DNA from: Bacillus sp. EB01
GTDB lineage: Bacteria > Bacillota > Bacilli > Bacillales > Cytobacillaceae
Direction of reading: 5' to 3'
DNA: 64,000 nt
NCBI RefSeq assembly: GCF_000613125.1
Contig: NZ_HG964497.1
Location: 212,910-276,909, forward strand
Under the pieces are notes generated by a model, which saw nothing but the letters and a program-made list of their open reading frames with translations, did no database searches and was not told where the DNA came from. Numbering within the stretch: position 1 is the first letter of the stretch; every line of letters begins with the position of its first letter. A program made the position numbers and the translations under genes. Of this stretch, positions 54,576 to 64,000 are shown piece after piece.

Positions 54576-55076
54576 ATGTATAACATAGGGGATTTGATTA
54601 TTTACTCTGCACACGGTATTTGTGAAATTGATGATATTTGCGAGAAGACAATCGCGGGGGTTACCAAGAACTATTACGTTATGCATCCATTGGACAATAG
54701 TCATAAACTCACTATTAGTACTCCAGTAGACAACGAAAGAGTCATTATGAAGGAATTGATTCATGAAGACGATGCCCAGGCACTTCTTTATTCTTTCAAA
54801 AAGCCCGGAAAGTTATGGATTGACAATCCGAACTTGAGAAACCAAAAGTATCACGAAATTGTATCTAAAGGTAATCGCCTTGAGATAGCTAAAATCATTA
54901 ATACGTTAATGAGAAGGCAAATAGAAGTCGAGTTGGAGGGCAAAAAATTTTATGAACAAGATAGAAAATTACTGCTCGGCCTTCAAAAAATTCTTTTCAA
55001 GGAATTGGCCATTAAATTGAACATGACTTCTGAGGAGGTTCATGAAAAGGTTGTTACATTCATCCAACAACAATAA
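54576..55076 (+). CDS. CarD/CdnL-family RNA polymerase-binding regulator
   Basis: 166 residues. N-terminal Tudor-like RNA polymerase interaction domain (NIGDLIIYSAHGICEIDDI … YYVMHPL … KLTISTPVDN), then a helical C-terminal domain as in CarD/CdnL proteins, which stabilise open promoter complexes. Transcribed convergently to the second gyrB over a shared terminator. Its promoter has the same palindrome as the gyrB and marR promoters, so it is a probable third member of the MarR regulon. Confidence 0.88.
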   Translation: MYNIGDLIIYSAHGICEIDDICEKTIAGVTKNYYVMHPLDNSHKLTISTPVDNERVIMKELIHEDDAQALLYSFKKPGKLWIDNPNLRNQKYHEIVSKGNRLEIAKIINTLMRRQIEVELEGKKFYEQDRKLLLGLQKILFKELAIKLNMTSEEVHEKVVTFIQQQ

Positions 55077-55077
55077 G

Positions 55078-55116
55078 AAAAAGGCGGACCTTTAAATTTA
55101 AAGGCCCGCCTTTTTG
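55078..55116. terminator. Bidirectional terminator between carD-like gene and gyrB2
   Basis: AAAAAGGCGGACCTTTAA / TTAAAGGCCCGCCTTTTT, a long near-perfect inverted repeat. Confidence 0.88.
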
Positions 55117-55146
55117 TCGTTTTTATATCATGGTTAAATCCGGGTA

Positions 55147-57093
<1,947 letters not shown>

Positions 57094-57129
57094 CTAACTC
57101 TATGCACATTTCCTTGCTGACTTGATATT

Positions 57130-57193
57130 TCGTCAACAAGGTTGACTAATTTATTTTACTAAAAAACCCTCCTTATGTCAATCTGGTTGACAA
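57130..57193 (-). promoter_or_regulatory. gyrB2 promoter with two MarR-type operators
   Basis: Minus strand -35 TTGACA (57176-57181), 17-base spacer, -10 TAAAAT (57153-57158). Operator ATGTCAA-TCTGG-TTGACAA (57175-57193) covers the -35; operator TCGTCAA-CAAGG-TTGACTA (57130-57148) lies at the transcription start. Confidence 0.88.
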
Positions 57194-57205
57194 CCGGAGG
57201 GTTAA
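57163..57205 (-). terminator. marR terminator whose loop holds the gyrB2 operator
   Basis: Minus strand AACCCTCC … GGAGGGTT then TTTT: a terminator for marR. The loop is the operator palindrome TTGTCAA-N5-TTGACAT, which can extend the hairpin, and it contains the -35 of gyrB2. Confidence 0.8.
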
Positions 57206-57230
57206 AGGAAAAACCTTCTCTTATTCGGAT

Positions 57231-57668
57231 TTATATACCCCAATCAGCCTTCAATATTTCCTTTAGCAATTCAAGCCGATCTTCACCAATTCGCAATGCT
57301 ATCTTTTTTTCAAGCGTTGCCTTAAGGGCTTCATTTTTTTCATAGCATTCTTCCCCTAGTGCAGTTAATTTAATTGATTTCTCTTTTTTGTTGTTTTCAA
57401 CATTGTGTATTTCAACAAGCCCCTTCGCTTCAAGGCTTTTTATGAACTTATGAGTAGCTTGCCTCGAGATACTGACGTTTTTGGAGACATAAGAGATGGT
57501 AGGATGTTTTTTATAGATGCGTGACATAATGTACCATTCAGAGTTGGAGATATAGATTTCACTATTATCATTCCACGATTTTTCAGCAATTTCACGAACC
57601 AATCCGTGGCGCTCGCTAAGTAAATCGATAAGATCAAGATTCTGTAATAATTCCGAGCTTTGGCTCAA
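57231..57668 (-). CDS. MarR-family repressor
   Basis: 145 residues with a MarR winged helix (HPTISYVSKNVSISRQATHKFIKSLEAKGLVEI, wing HNVENNKKEKSIKLT) and dimerisation helices at both ends. TTG start preceded by GAAGGAGTGA. Its own promoter and those of gyrB2 and the carD-like gene share one palindrome, so it is the likely repressor of all three. The inducing ligand could be a gyrase-targeting compound (inference). Confidence 0.9.
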   Translation of the reverse strand: MSQSSELLQNLDLIDLLSERHGLVREIAEKSWNDNSEIYISNSEWYIMSRIYKKHPTISYVSKNVSISRQATHKFIKSLEAKGLVEIHNVENNKKEKSIKLTALGEECYEKNEALKATLEKKIALRIGEDRLELLKEILKADWGI

Positions 57669-57700
57669 ATTGGTTCACTCCTTCGATTTGTTCGCCACCT

Positions 57701-57741
57701 ACTATACAAAATCGGAATAATCTTGTCAACAAAGTTGACGT
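57701..57741 (-). promoter_or_regulatory. marR promoter with its own operator
   Basis: Minus strand -35 TTGACA (57724-57729), 17-base spacer, -10 TATAGT (57701-57706). Operator TTGTCAA-CAAAG-TTGACGT (57723-57741) covers the -35, indicating autoregulation. Confidence 0.88.
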
Positions 57742-57749
57742 TTTTCATA

Positions 57750-57781
57750 AAAAACAGCCCCGAGTTTTACTCAGGGCTGAT
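57750..57781 (-). terminator. glnA terminator
   Basis: Minus strand CAGCCCTGAG / CTCGGGGCTG followed by TTTTTTA. Confidence 0.88.
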
Positions 57782-57802
57782 TTTAGTAATAATGTATTCC
57801 GT

Positions 57803-59137
57803 TTAATACATTGTCATGTATTGCTCGCGCTCCCAAGGGTGAACCTGTGTACGGAACATATCCCATTCGATTTCTTTCGCTTCAACGAAGTGTTCGAAGA
57901 TATGCTCACCAAGTGCGGAGACAATAACTTCATCTGATTTCAGGTATTCCAATGCTTGTGCTAGTGTTGCCGGAAGATCAGTTATCCCTTCTGCATTCCG
58001 CTCTTCTCTGTCCATTACATAGATGTTGCGGTCAACCGGCGCAGGCGGAGTAAGATTGTTTTTGATTCCATCAAGCCCCGCCTTTAGAAGTACAGCCATT
58101 GCAAGATATGGATTTGCTGCAGGGTCAACGCTTCTCACCTCAACACGTGTGCTTAGGCCGCGTGATGCAGGAATACGAACAAGCGGTGATCTATTTTGAG
58201 CAGACCAGGCAACATAGCAAGGTGCTTCATAACCTGGTACAAGGCGCTTGTATGAATTTACAGTCGGATTCGTAACTGCAGTGAAGTTTGTAGCGTGCTT
58301 CAAAATACCCGCAATAAATTGATATGCAGTTTCACTAAGCTTGAGTTCGCCTTCTGTGTCAAAGAATGCATTTTCACCGTTTTTAAACAATGAAAGGTTG
58401 CAGTGCATTCCGGATCCACTTACTCCAAAGAGCGGCTTCGGCATGAATGTTGCATGCAGGCCATGCTTCCTTGCAATGGTTTTTACAACAAGCTTGAATG
58501 TTTGAATATCGTCACATGCTCTAATTGCATCAGCATATTTAAAATCGATTTCGTGCTGGCCTGGTGCCACTTCGTGATGGGAAGCTTCGATTTCAAAGCC
58601 CATTTCTTCAAGTTCAAGAACGATATCACGGCGGCAGTTTTCACCAAGGTCAGTCGGAGCAAGGTCGAAATATCCTCCATTGTCGTTCAGCTCAAGAGTA
58701 GGTTCACCTTTATGATCAAGCTTGAACAGGAAGAATTCTGGTTCAGGCCCTAGATTGAAATTCGTGAAGCCAAGCTCTTCCATTTCCTTAAGAACCTTTT
58801 TCAAGTTATTGCGCGGATCACCGGAAAACGGTGTGCCGTCTGAATTGTAAATATCACAAATCAACCGGGCAACCTTGCCTTTTTCAGCGGTCCACGGGAA
58901 TACAACCCATGTATCAAGGTCTGGATAAAGAAGCATATCGGATTCTTCAATACGGACAAAGCCTTCAATGGAAGATCCGTCAAACATCATCTTATTATCA
59001 AGTGCTTTATCAAGCTGGGAAACTGGAATTTCAACATTCTTAATGGTTCCCAGAATATCGGTGAACTGCAACCGGATGAATTTCACATTTTCTTCATTTG
59101 CTAAACGTTTAATGTCTTCTCTAGTAAATCTACTCAA
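57803..59137 (-). CDS. glnA: Glutamine synthetase type I
   Basis: 444 residues, GSI-alpha type of Firmicutes. [10 protein letters not shown] (Arg62-region feedback loop FVRIEES), ATP/metal motifs PEFFLF and [15 protein letters not shown], the Glu-flap segment [14 protein letters not shown], and [13 protein letters not shown]. It makes glutamine from glutamate and ammonia; in this type the feedback-inhibited enzyme also signals to GlnR. No adenylylation site. In operon with glnR, 154 bases apart. Confidence 0.97.
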   Translation of the reverse strand: MSRFTREDIKRLANEENVKFIRLQFTDILGTIKNVEIPVSQLDKALDNKMMFDGSSIEGFVRIEESDMLLYPDLDTWVVFPWTAEKGKVARLICDIYNSDGTPFSGDPRNNLKKVLKEMEELGFTNFNLGPEPEFFLFKLDHKGEPTLELNDNGGYFDLAPTDLGENCRRDIVLELEEMGFEIEASHHEVAPGQHEIDFKYADAIRACDDIQTFKLVVKTIARKHGLHATFMPKPLFGVSGSGMHCNLSLFKNGENAFFDTEGELKLSETAYQFIAGILKHATNFTAVTNPTVNSYKRLVPGYEAPCYVAWSAQNRSPLVRIPASRGLSTRVEVRSVDPAANPYLAMAVLLKAGLDGIKNNLTPPAPVDRNIYVMDREERNAEGITDLPATLAQALEYLKSDEVIVSALGEHIFEHFVEAKEIEWDMFRTQVHPWEREQYMTMY

Positions 59138-59291
59138 GTAACTTCCTCCTTTAATGTAAATGACAGTTCGTGGGTTCTCTCAATCCCCACTAATAGGCAG
59201 CAAAGCGAAATTTTTCGAAAGGGAAATCCCGACCTTTAGGCTCAGCTGCCTACAAGGAATGCTTACCGACTTTTAAGGTGTTAAGACAGAT

Positions 59292-59690
59292 TTAATGAAA
59301 GAACCGGAACATATCCCCTTGCCTGAGCGTGGAACGGTTAAACCGTCCAGCCTGCAGCAACTCATTGCGAAGCAACTTCCTTAACTCATCATTGGTAAGA
59401 TTCTTTTTTGGTTTTTCTTCCGCTTCAAGTTCCGGCTGTTCGGATTGCTTTACAAGGAATAACTGCTTGATTCCCGCCATATTTATACCACGGTCAATCA
59501 ATTCCTTAATTTCGAGCAAACGGTCAATATCGTTCAAACTAAACATCCGCCTGTTTCCTTCTGTTCTTGCTGGAGAAATCAACTGGTGTTCTTCATAATA
59601 TCGGATTTGCCGTGCAGTCAAATCTGTAAGCTGCATCACAATTCCGATCGGAAACAGCGGCATGGAGCGGCGGATTTCACTTCCCCCCAT
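59292..59690 (-). CDS. glnR: Nitrogen repressor GlnR (MerR family)
   Basis: 132 residues: [32 protein letters not shown] (MerR-type winged helix), long helix, and the C-terminal autoinhibitory/GS-binding tail ending [10 protein letters not shown]. Represses the glnRA operon when nitrogen is plentiful. Gene order glnR-glnA is conserved. GAGGAG ribosome site before ATG. Confidence 0.96.
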   Translation of the reverse strand: MGGSEIRRSMPLFPIGIVMQLTDLTARQIRYYEEHQLISPARTEGNRRMFSLNDIDRLLEIKELIDRGINMAGIKQLFLVKQSEQPELEAEEKPKKNLTNDELRKLLRNELLQAGRFNRSTLRQGDMFRFFH

Positions 59691-59722
59691 GATTTCTCCT
59701 CCCTTTTGTGTTTCATAGTTGA

Positions 59723-59773
59723 ATTATATTCAATGTAATGTATGTTGTCAATCATATGTTAGGTTTTCTGACA
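59723..59773 (-). promoter_or_regulatory. glnRA promoter with GlnR boxes
   Basis: Minus strand -35 TTGACA (59746-59751), 17-base spacer, -10 TATAAT (59723-59728). A perfect TGTNA-N7-TNACA box lies upstream at 59757-59773 (TGTTA…TGACA on plus) and a one-mismatch box at 59734-59750 overlaps the -35, as in the two-operator glnRA promoter of B. subtilis. Confidence 0.9.
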
Positions 59774-60011
59774 TGGTTTTTGAATCCAGGGGGAAAATAA
59801 ATGAAGAATACTTCATTTTAGCGGGAGGATCTTCAGCCACTCCTTATTTGTCGCTCAAAGCGGGAAAAACTATTCCTGTACTCGCTTTCCCTTTGATGCG
59901 TATTCTAAAACTTTTTCTTAAGAAATGGGATATACTGAGGCCGCGCAACTATCCATTGTTTACGGCTAAACAGATGGGCAAAAGCCCAAATCTTGGCGGC
60001 ATAAGGATTAA

Positions 60012-60240
60012 GAAATTCTATTGACGACCGTACCCACCAATTCTTTACCTGCAGGGGCGTCAAGAACCTCTATTGACGACCGTAGCTACTAATTCTTTAC
60101 CCCCAGGGTCGTCAAGAACCTCTATTGACGACCGTAGCTACTAATTCTTTACCTCCAGGGTCGCCAAGAACCTCTATTGACGACCGGGCTCTCCATTCCA
60201 TAATCAGCAGAGTCGTCAAGACCCCTTATTGACCACCATT
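60012..60240. repeat. Tandem repeat array of ~58 bp, about four units
   Basis: Each unit starts CTCTATTGACGACCGTAGC and ends CAGGGTCGTCAAGAAC, so unit ends TTGACGACC / GGGTCGTCAA are inverted and each unit can fold. The units differ at a few bases; the last is most diverged. No coding frame runs through. It lies downstream of ynbB and upstream of the glnR promoter. Confidence 0.85.
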
Positions 60241-60319
60241 TCCACTATTTTTTACTGCTCGTGTTATGAGCCAAAACAACAACGCGAAAAGACAGCGGTA
60301 CATCCCGCTGTCCTTCTTC

Positions 60320-61582
60320 TTACGCCATTTTATTTTCTATCAATCGGTCCAGCGCAAGACATACAGCAATTTTCACATGGGAATACGTCAGTCCCCCTTG
60401 TACATACGCTACAAAAGGCGGTCTAAGCGGGCCGTCAGCTGTCAATTCAATGCTTGCTCCCTGTATGAATGTCCCTGCTGCCATAATGACATCGTCCTCA
60501 TAACCTGGCATATAGGCTGGATACGGAGTTACATAAGAATTTACCGGAGAGGCATACTGGATGGCCTGGCAGAAAGCTAGCATCCTCTCGCGGTCATCAA
60601 ACTGAACAGATTGAATTAAATCAGTCCTTTTCGCGTCCCAACTTGGTTGCGATTTCATCCCGAATCTCTCCAGGATAGCCGAAGTAAAAACCGCTCCTTT
60701 GAGTGCCTGCCCAACAACATGAGGAGCCAAAAAGAACCCCTGATACATTTCCTGGAGACTGTATAGCGATGCTCCAGCCTCGGCACCAATCCCAGGAGAC
60801 GTCATCCGATACGAACATGAGTCCACGTATTCCTGTTTACCTACAATGTAACCGCCAGTTTTAGCTATGCCGCCACCTGGATTCTTTATCAGCGAGCCTG
60901 CCATCAAATCGGCTCCAACATGGCAAGGCTCCATCGTTTCCACAAATTCTCCGTAGCAATTGTCCACAAACACGACAACATCGCTTTTAATTTCCTTTAC
61001 AAATTTGCACATCTGGCCAATTTCCTCAACCGTGAAGGAGGGTCTTGTTGCGTAACCTTTCGAACGCTGAATACCGATCATTTTTGTATTGGGGTTGATT
61101 ACATCGGCAACTCCCTGCCAGTCTATCCCGCCGTCTTGTGTCAGTTCAACACTGTTATAAGAAATACCAAATTCCTTCAACGATCCATTACCAGTTCCGC
61201 GAATCCCAACGATTTCTTCCAGTGTATCGTAAGGTTTTCCTGTTATGTATAAAAGCTCATCACCCGGTCGGAGTATACCAAAGAGCGCGATGGAAATCGC
61301 ATGAGTGCCCGAAATGATTTGCGGCCTTACAAGCCCCGCCTCGGCCCCAAAAACGTCTGCATAAATGCTGGCCAGCACATCTCGGCCCGCGTCATCATAA
61401 CCGTAGCCTGTAGAAGGAATGAAATGAGAGTCATTGACCTTATGCTTTTGAAAACTCTGTAGGACACGGAATTGATTAATTTCTACAGTCGCATCAATTT
61501 CTTCGTGTATTTCCCGTACTTGAGCTTCTACCTCCTTCGAAAGTTGTTTTAGTTTGTCTCCGTGTTTCATATGCTCAAACAT
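60320..61582 (-). CDS. ynbB: PLP-dependent methionine gamma-lyase-like protein, YnbB
   Basis: 420 residues, aspartate-aminotransferase fold; Lys in SLIKNPGGGIAKTGGYIVG is the likely PLP lysine, and VDNCYGEFVE holds the PLP-ring Asp. This family is annotated as aluminium-resistance or methionine gamma-lyase family; true substrate unknown. It starts 14 bases after hflX, same order as B. subtilis. Confidence 0.92.
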   Translation of the reverse strand: MFEHMKHGDKLKQLSKEVEAQVREIHEEIDATVEINQFRVLQSFQKHKVNDSHFIPSTGYGYDDAGRDVLASIYADVFGAEAGLVRPQIISGTHAISIALFGILRPGDELLYITGKPYDTLEEIVGIRGTGNGSLKEFGISYNSVELTQDGGIDWQGVADVINPNTKMIGIQRSKGYATRPSFTVEEIGQMCKFVKEIKSDVVVFVDNCYGEFVETMEPCHVGADLMAGSLIKNPGGGIAKTGGYIVGKQEYVDSCSYRMTSPGIGAEAGASLYSLQEMYQGFFLAPHVVGQALKGAVFTSAILERFGMKSQPSWDAKRTDLIQSVQFDDRERMLAFCQAIQYASPVNSYVTPYPAYMPGYEDDVIMAAGTFIQGASIELTADGPLRPPFVAYVQGGLTYSHVKIAVCLALDRLIENKMA

Positions 61583-61596
61583 GTTGCTGCTCCATT

Positions 61597-62856
61597 CTAA
61601 ACTGTATATTTTTGTAGATGCCCTGTCACTTGATGATCCCTCAAGGTATACCCTTTACAGCTATATAGCTGATGCTCCTCAATAAAGGAAAGTTCCCTTA
61701 AAATTGTTTCATTTTTTAGCAGAGACAAGAGCTTTCCCTCTGTGGCCGGGATAAGGACATTATAAGATTCCATTATCGAAATGGCTGTTTCTTCAATTTT
61801 CCGTTTCAGTGCATCCCGATCGTCTTTATCAAAAGCTGAAATAAATGCCGTCGGCGTATTGGCGGTTGGAACAAAATCAGGATGCTGGATATCTCTTTTG
61901 TTGTAAACAGTCAATTGCGGTATGTCATGAACATCCAATTCCTCAAGCAGCCTGTTCACTGTTTTTTCATGGTGGAAATAATCAGGGTTGGACATGTCGA
62001 CCACATGAAGGATTAAATCTGCTTCCTTTACCTCCTCCAGTGTTGAACGGAAAGCTGCAATCAATGACGTCGGCAAATCCTGAATGAATCCAACCGTGTC
62101 GGTGATCAGGGCAACAAAGCCGCTTGGTAAAATAACCTTCCTCGTCATTGGATCGAGAGTCGCAAACAATTGATTTTCCTCATAAGAATCTGCTTCCGAA
62201 AGCCGGTTGAATAAAGTGGACTTCCCGGCATTAGTGTAGCCAGCAATGGCTATCTGGAATGCCTTGTTCTTTTTGCGGCGCTCCCGGTAACGGTCCCGAT
62301 GCTGGACGATGACCGCAAGCTGCTGCTTAATTTCATCAATCCTTCTTCTAATATGGCGCCGGTCTGATTCAAGCTTCGTTTCACCAGGTCCCCGCGTACC
62401 AATACCGGCCCCAAGACGGGATAACGATATACCCTGCCCCGCCAGACGGGGCAATAGATACTGAAGTTGGGCGAGTTCCACCTGTAGCTTTCCTTCTTTG
62501 GAACGGGCTCGCTGGGCAAAGATATCCAGAATCAGCTGTGTCCGATCGATAATCCTTGCATCAAGCTCAGAGCCAAGGTTCCGCTTTTGGCTTGGTGAAA
62601 GTTCATCATTAAAGATAACAAGGTCGGCTTCAAGCTGCTCTACCAGTCCCTTAAGCTCCTCTACCTTCCCTTTGCCAATGTATGTAGCAGAATGGATTCT
62701 TTCCCGCTTCTGAATTACCGACACCAGGACTTCTCCTCTTGCCGTTTCGGTAAGGGAAACCAGCTCCTCCATCGAATATTGAAAACGGAGATCATCATCA
62801 TCTGTAGTCTGGCACCCGACCAGGATTGCCCTTTCTTTCTCTAACTTGGTTTCCAT
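61597..62856 (-). CDS. hflX: Ribosome-associated GTPase HflX
   Basis: 419 residues: N-terminal HflX subdomain ([34 protein letters not shown]), GTPase G1 [10 protein letters not shown]3 DTVGF, G4 NKRD. HflX splits stalled 70S ribosomes. Conserved beside ynbB. ATG with GAGGTGGG. Confidence 0.95.
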   Translation of the reverse strand: METKLEKERAILVGCQTTDDDDLRFQYSMEELVSLTETARGEVLVSVIQKRERIHSATYIGKGKVEELKGLVEQLEADLVIFNDELSPSQKRNLGSELDARIIDRTQLILDIFAQRARSKEGKLQVELAQLQYLLPRLAGQGISLSRLGAGIGTRGPGETKLESDRRHIRRRIDEIKQQLAVIVQHRDRYRERRKKNKAFQIAIAGYTNAGKSTLFNRLSEADSYEENQLFATLDPMTRKVILPSGFVALITDTVGFIQDLPTSLIAAFRSTLEEVKEADLILHVVDMSNPDYFHHEKTVNRLLEELDVHDIPQLTVYNKRDIQHPDFVPTANTPTAFISAFDKDDRDALKRKIEETAISIMESYNVLIPATEGKLLSLLKNETILRELSFIEEHQLYSCKGYTLRDHQVTGHLQKYTV

Positions 62857-63333
62857 GAGCCCACCTCATTTCGCTTTTCTTTTTCCCATCATACCAAAAC
62901 TTCATTGAATACTCTAATCCTGAAAAGTCCAATCTTGATGAGACGGTCAATTTTTGACGCATCGAATTTGTTACCATTTGTGTCCAAACTAGTGAATACT
63001 GGCGATATAATTGTGACAATGGGGGATATATTCTCAGTAGCGTCCGATAAATTTGTGGAAAAGGGGGATATATTTCTAAAACAGTCCGATAAATTTTTAG
63101 TAACGGGGGATAAACTCTATTCGACGGGGTAGCTGCGGATACTAGTTGACCTGTCTATACAAAACAGTCCGCATCTGATTGGTTACCGAACATCGTTCAC
63201 CATCCCGCAGGCAACCCAGCTGTGAAACATTCGCTGTGTATCAAGAAAAATCGAGGCGTGACAGGCACTGTTCGCATTTTTCGCAGCGCTCGCTAAAAAC
63301 CAAATCCCATCAGGAACCGCACACCACAAAAAA
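62857..63333. repeat. Spacer with tandem repeats (~43 bp, about three units)
   Basis: At 62985-63125 units of the form GGGGGATATATT … GTCCGATAAATTT recur two and a half times with drift; related words extend to 62940. The rest (63130-63330) is GC-richer with no gene seen. Confidence 0.7.
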
Positions 63334-63356
63334 AGAGGCCGAGGCCTCTTTCAGTA
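63334..63356 (-). terminator. Terminator of the glutaredoxin gene
   Basis: Minus strand AGAGGCC / GGCCTCT followed by TTTTTTT, ten bases after the stop codon. Confidence 0.88.
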
Positions 63357-63365
63357 AAATCACAA

Positions 63366-63599
63366 TCACTTATTCACATACTGCATCAGGGTTTCAGGGT
63401 CGAAACCGAGCACCCAATGGCCATTTACTTTTGTTTGCGGCACACCCATTTGACCGGTTTCATCAACCAACCGCTGTGCTGCAATCGGGTCATTTTGTAC
63501 ATTAACTACTTTATAGTCCAATCCTTGAGCCTCAAGGAAGTTTTTCATCATTGTGCAGTACGGTCAAGTGTTGGTTGTGTAAACTGTAATATCGTTCAT
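63366..63599 (-). CDS. Glutaredoxin/NrdH-type protein with in-frame UGA (probable selenoprotein)
   Basis: 77 codons plus TAA if UGA is read. ATG at 63599 has GGGAGG 8 bases upstream. The protein begins MNDITVYTTNT, then UGA (63564-63566), then PYCTMMKNFLEAQG, so UGA replaces Cys12 of the CPYC redox motif. The rest is a normal glutaredoxin fold: GQMGVPQTKVNG with the cis-Pro, and GFDPETLM. Starting after the UGA would remove the first strand and the active site. The window has tRNA-Sec, so selenocysteine (UPYC) is the simplest reading; sequencing error or a nonsense mutation is the alternative. Expected role: thiol-disulfide reduction in the cytoplasm. A hairpin 25 bases after the UGA may be the SECIS element. 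Confidence 0.88.
63522..63538 (-). promoter_or_regulatory. Candidate SECIS hairpin after the UGA codon
   Basis: mRNA UCCUUGA-GGC-UCAAGGA: seven pairs with a GGC loop, starting 25 nucleotides after UGA. Bacterial SECIS loops lie at a similar distance and often carry GGU or GU; the loop here is GGC, so the fit is partial. Confidence 0.5.
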
Positions 63600-63724
63600 T
63601 TTCCATTCCTCCCATCATCTTACTCATAAAGTAGCAAATCGGCTTACCTCTTACAAATTATCTGCCCAAAAGCCCTAAAGGATACCGTCCTTATTTTTCT
63701 TTCCCTCTTTTTTCGTTTCTAAGC

Positions 63725-63753
63725 AAAAAAAATAGACCCTCAAATAGGGTCAT
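63725..63753 (-). terminator. spoVK terminator
   Basis: Minus strand TGACCCTATTTGAGGGTC followed by TATTTTTTTT. Confidence 0.85.
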
Positions 63754-64000
63754 TACTCTTCCTCAAAAATAAGGTCATTGCTGCGGATTGTCATTAGGTC
63801 GTGCCTGTCATAGCTGCTTTGCAGCAAAAGTCTCATTGCCTGGGCACGGATCGATTTTTCAATTATATTTCTGATATACCGCCCATTTGAAAAAGCGTTC
63901 GGAGACAAGGTGGACCTTAGCCAGACCAGATGCTCGCGCAGCTTCCGTTCTGCTTCGTGGCTTAGTGCATAATCGCGTTCCTTTGCCATTCGTTCGGCGA
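63753..64000 (-). CDS. spoVK: Stage V sporulation protein K, C-terminal end (continues past window)
   Basis: The last ~82 codons of an AAA ATPase: SHEAERKLREHLVWLRSTLSPNAFSNGRYIRNIIEKSIRAQAMRLL is the helical lid of SpoVK/CbbX-type proteins with the sensor-2 Arg in NGRYIRN. SpoVK is needed for spore maturation in the mother cell. Gene order spoVK-hflX-ynbB-glnRA matches B. subtilis, except that the glutaredoxin gene is inserted after spoVK. The start lies outside the window. Confidence 0.9.
   Translation of the reverse strand, partial: AERMAKERDYALSHEAERKLREHLVWLRSTLSPNAFSNGRYIRNIIEKSIRAQAMRLLLQSSYDRHDLMTIRSNDLIFEEE

Noticed and set aside
59719-60024. 101-codon rightward open frame over the glnR promoter
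   Set aside because: It starts within the promoter/GlnR-box region, shows no recognisable family and ends at the tandem repeats.
60012-60240. CRISPR array
   Set aside because: The units are whole ~58-bp tandem repeats without distinct spacers, and no cas gene is nearby.

Overview
The window is chromosomal DNA of an endospore-forming Bacillaceae species, of Bacillus/Mesobacillus/Cytobacillus type. The evidence is gene order (lexA-yneA-yneB-ynzC-tkt, sirA-yneF, ccdA/ccdC, glnRA-ynbB-hflX-spoVK), sporulation genes (spoVK, sirA, CotX/CotW-like coat genes, a Spo0E-like phosphatase, a SpoIIP remnant), AGGAGG-type ribosome sites and a low G+C content. It almost certainly uses selenocysteine. A complete tRNA-Sec gene (selC, UCA anticodon, long variable arm) lies at 40763-40860. 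A small glutaredoxin gene at 63366-63599 has an in-frame UGA exactly where the first redox cysteine of a CPYC motif should be.

Layout. 1-3800: core-like metabolic genes (YcsG/YcsI-like pair; a fumarate-reductase-like flavoprotein with a [2Fe-2S] partner). 4185-40831: about 36.6 kb of accessory DNA on the 3' side of selC. Four partial copies of the selC 3' end (4185, 8304, 12899, 17387) mark the left edges of successive insertions. They delimit (I) a secreted M14 carboxypeptidase, (II) an esterase/ATP-grasp/esterase operon plus a membrane protein, (III) a Baeyer-Villiger monooxygenase/esterase operon with a divergent LuxR-type regulator, and (IV) a 23.4-kb integrative element bounded by an identical 72-bp repeat (17387-17458 and 40760-40831). 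Element IV carries two ordinary tyrosine recombinases, an unusual 941-residue recombinase with four N-terminal repeats, regulators, a serine resolvase, a two-gene pair that resembles RexA/RexB in layout, and a run of small secreted, membrane or unknown genes. Many of these are separated by copies of one roughly 70-bp intergenic repeat that includes a transcription terminator.

40861-53700: core genes for cytochrome c/thiol redox maturation (ccdA, ccdC), a BmrCD-type ABC exporter, sporulation control, spore coat, transketolase and the SOS locus, where three LexA boxes lie between divergent yneA and lexA. 54500-57741: an apparent inserted cassette of a CarD-like RNA polymerase-binding protein, a second GyrB and a MarR-type regulator. 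All three promoters carry the same palindrome (TTGTCAA-N5-TTGACAA type), so the MarR protein probably controls the whole cassette and itself. The second GyrB has Asn in place of the Asp of the EGDSAGG motif. 57750-64000: glnA, glnR with GlnR boxes, ynbB, hflX, the UGA-containing glutaredoxin and the end of spoVK. Three intergenic spacers in the core hold short imperfect tandem repeats of about 43-60 bp.

All identifications come from reading the sequence and remembered family features. No database search was run.
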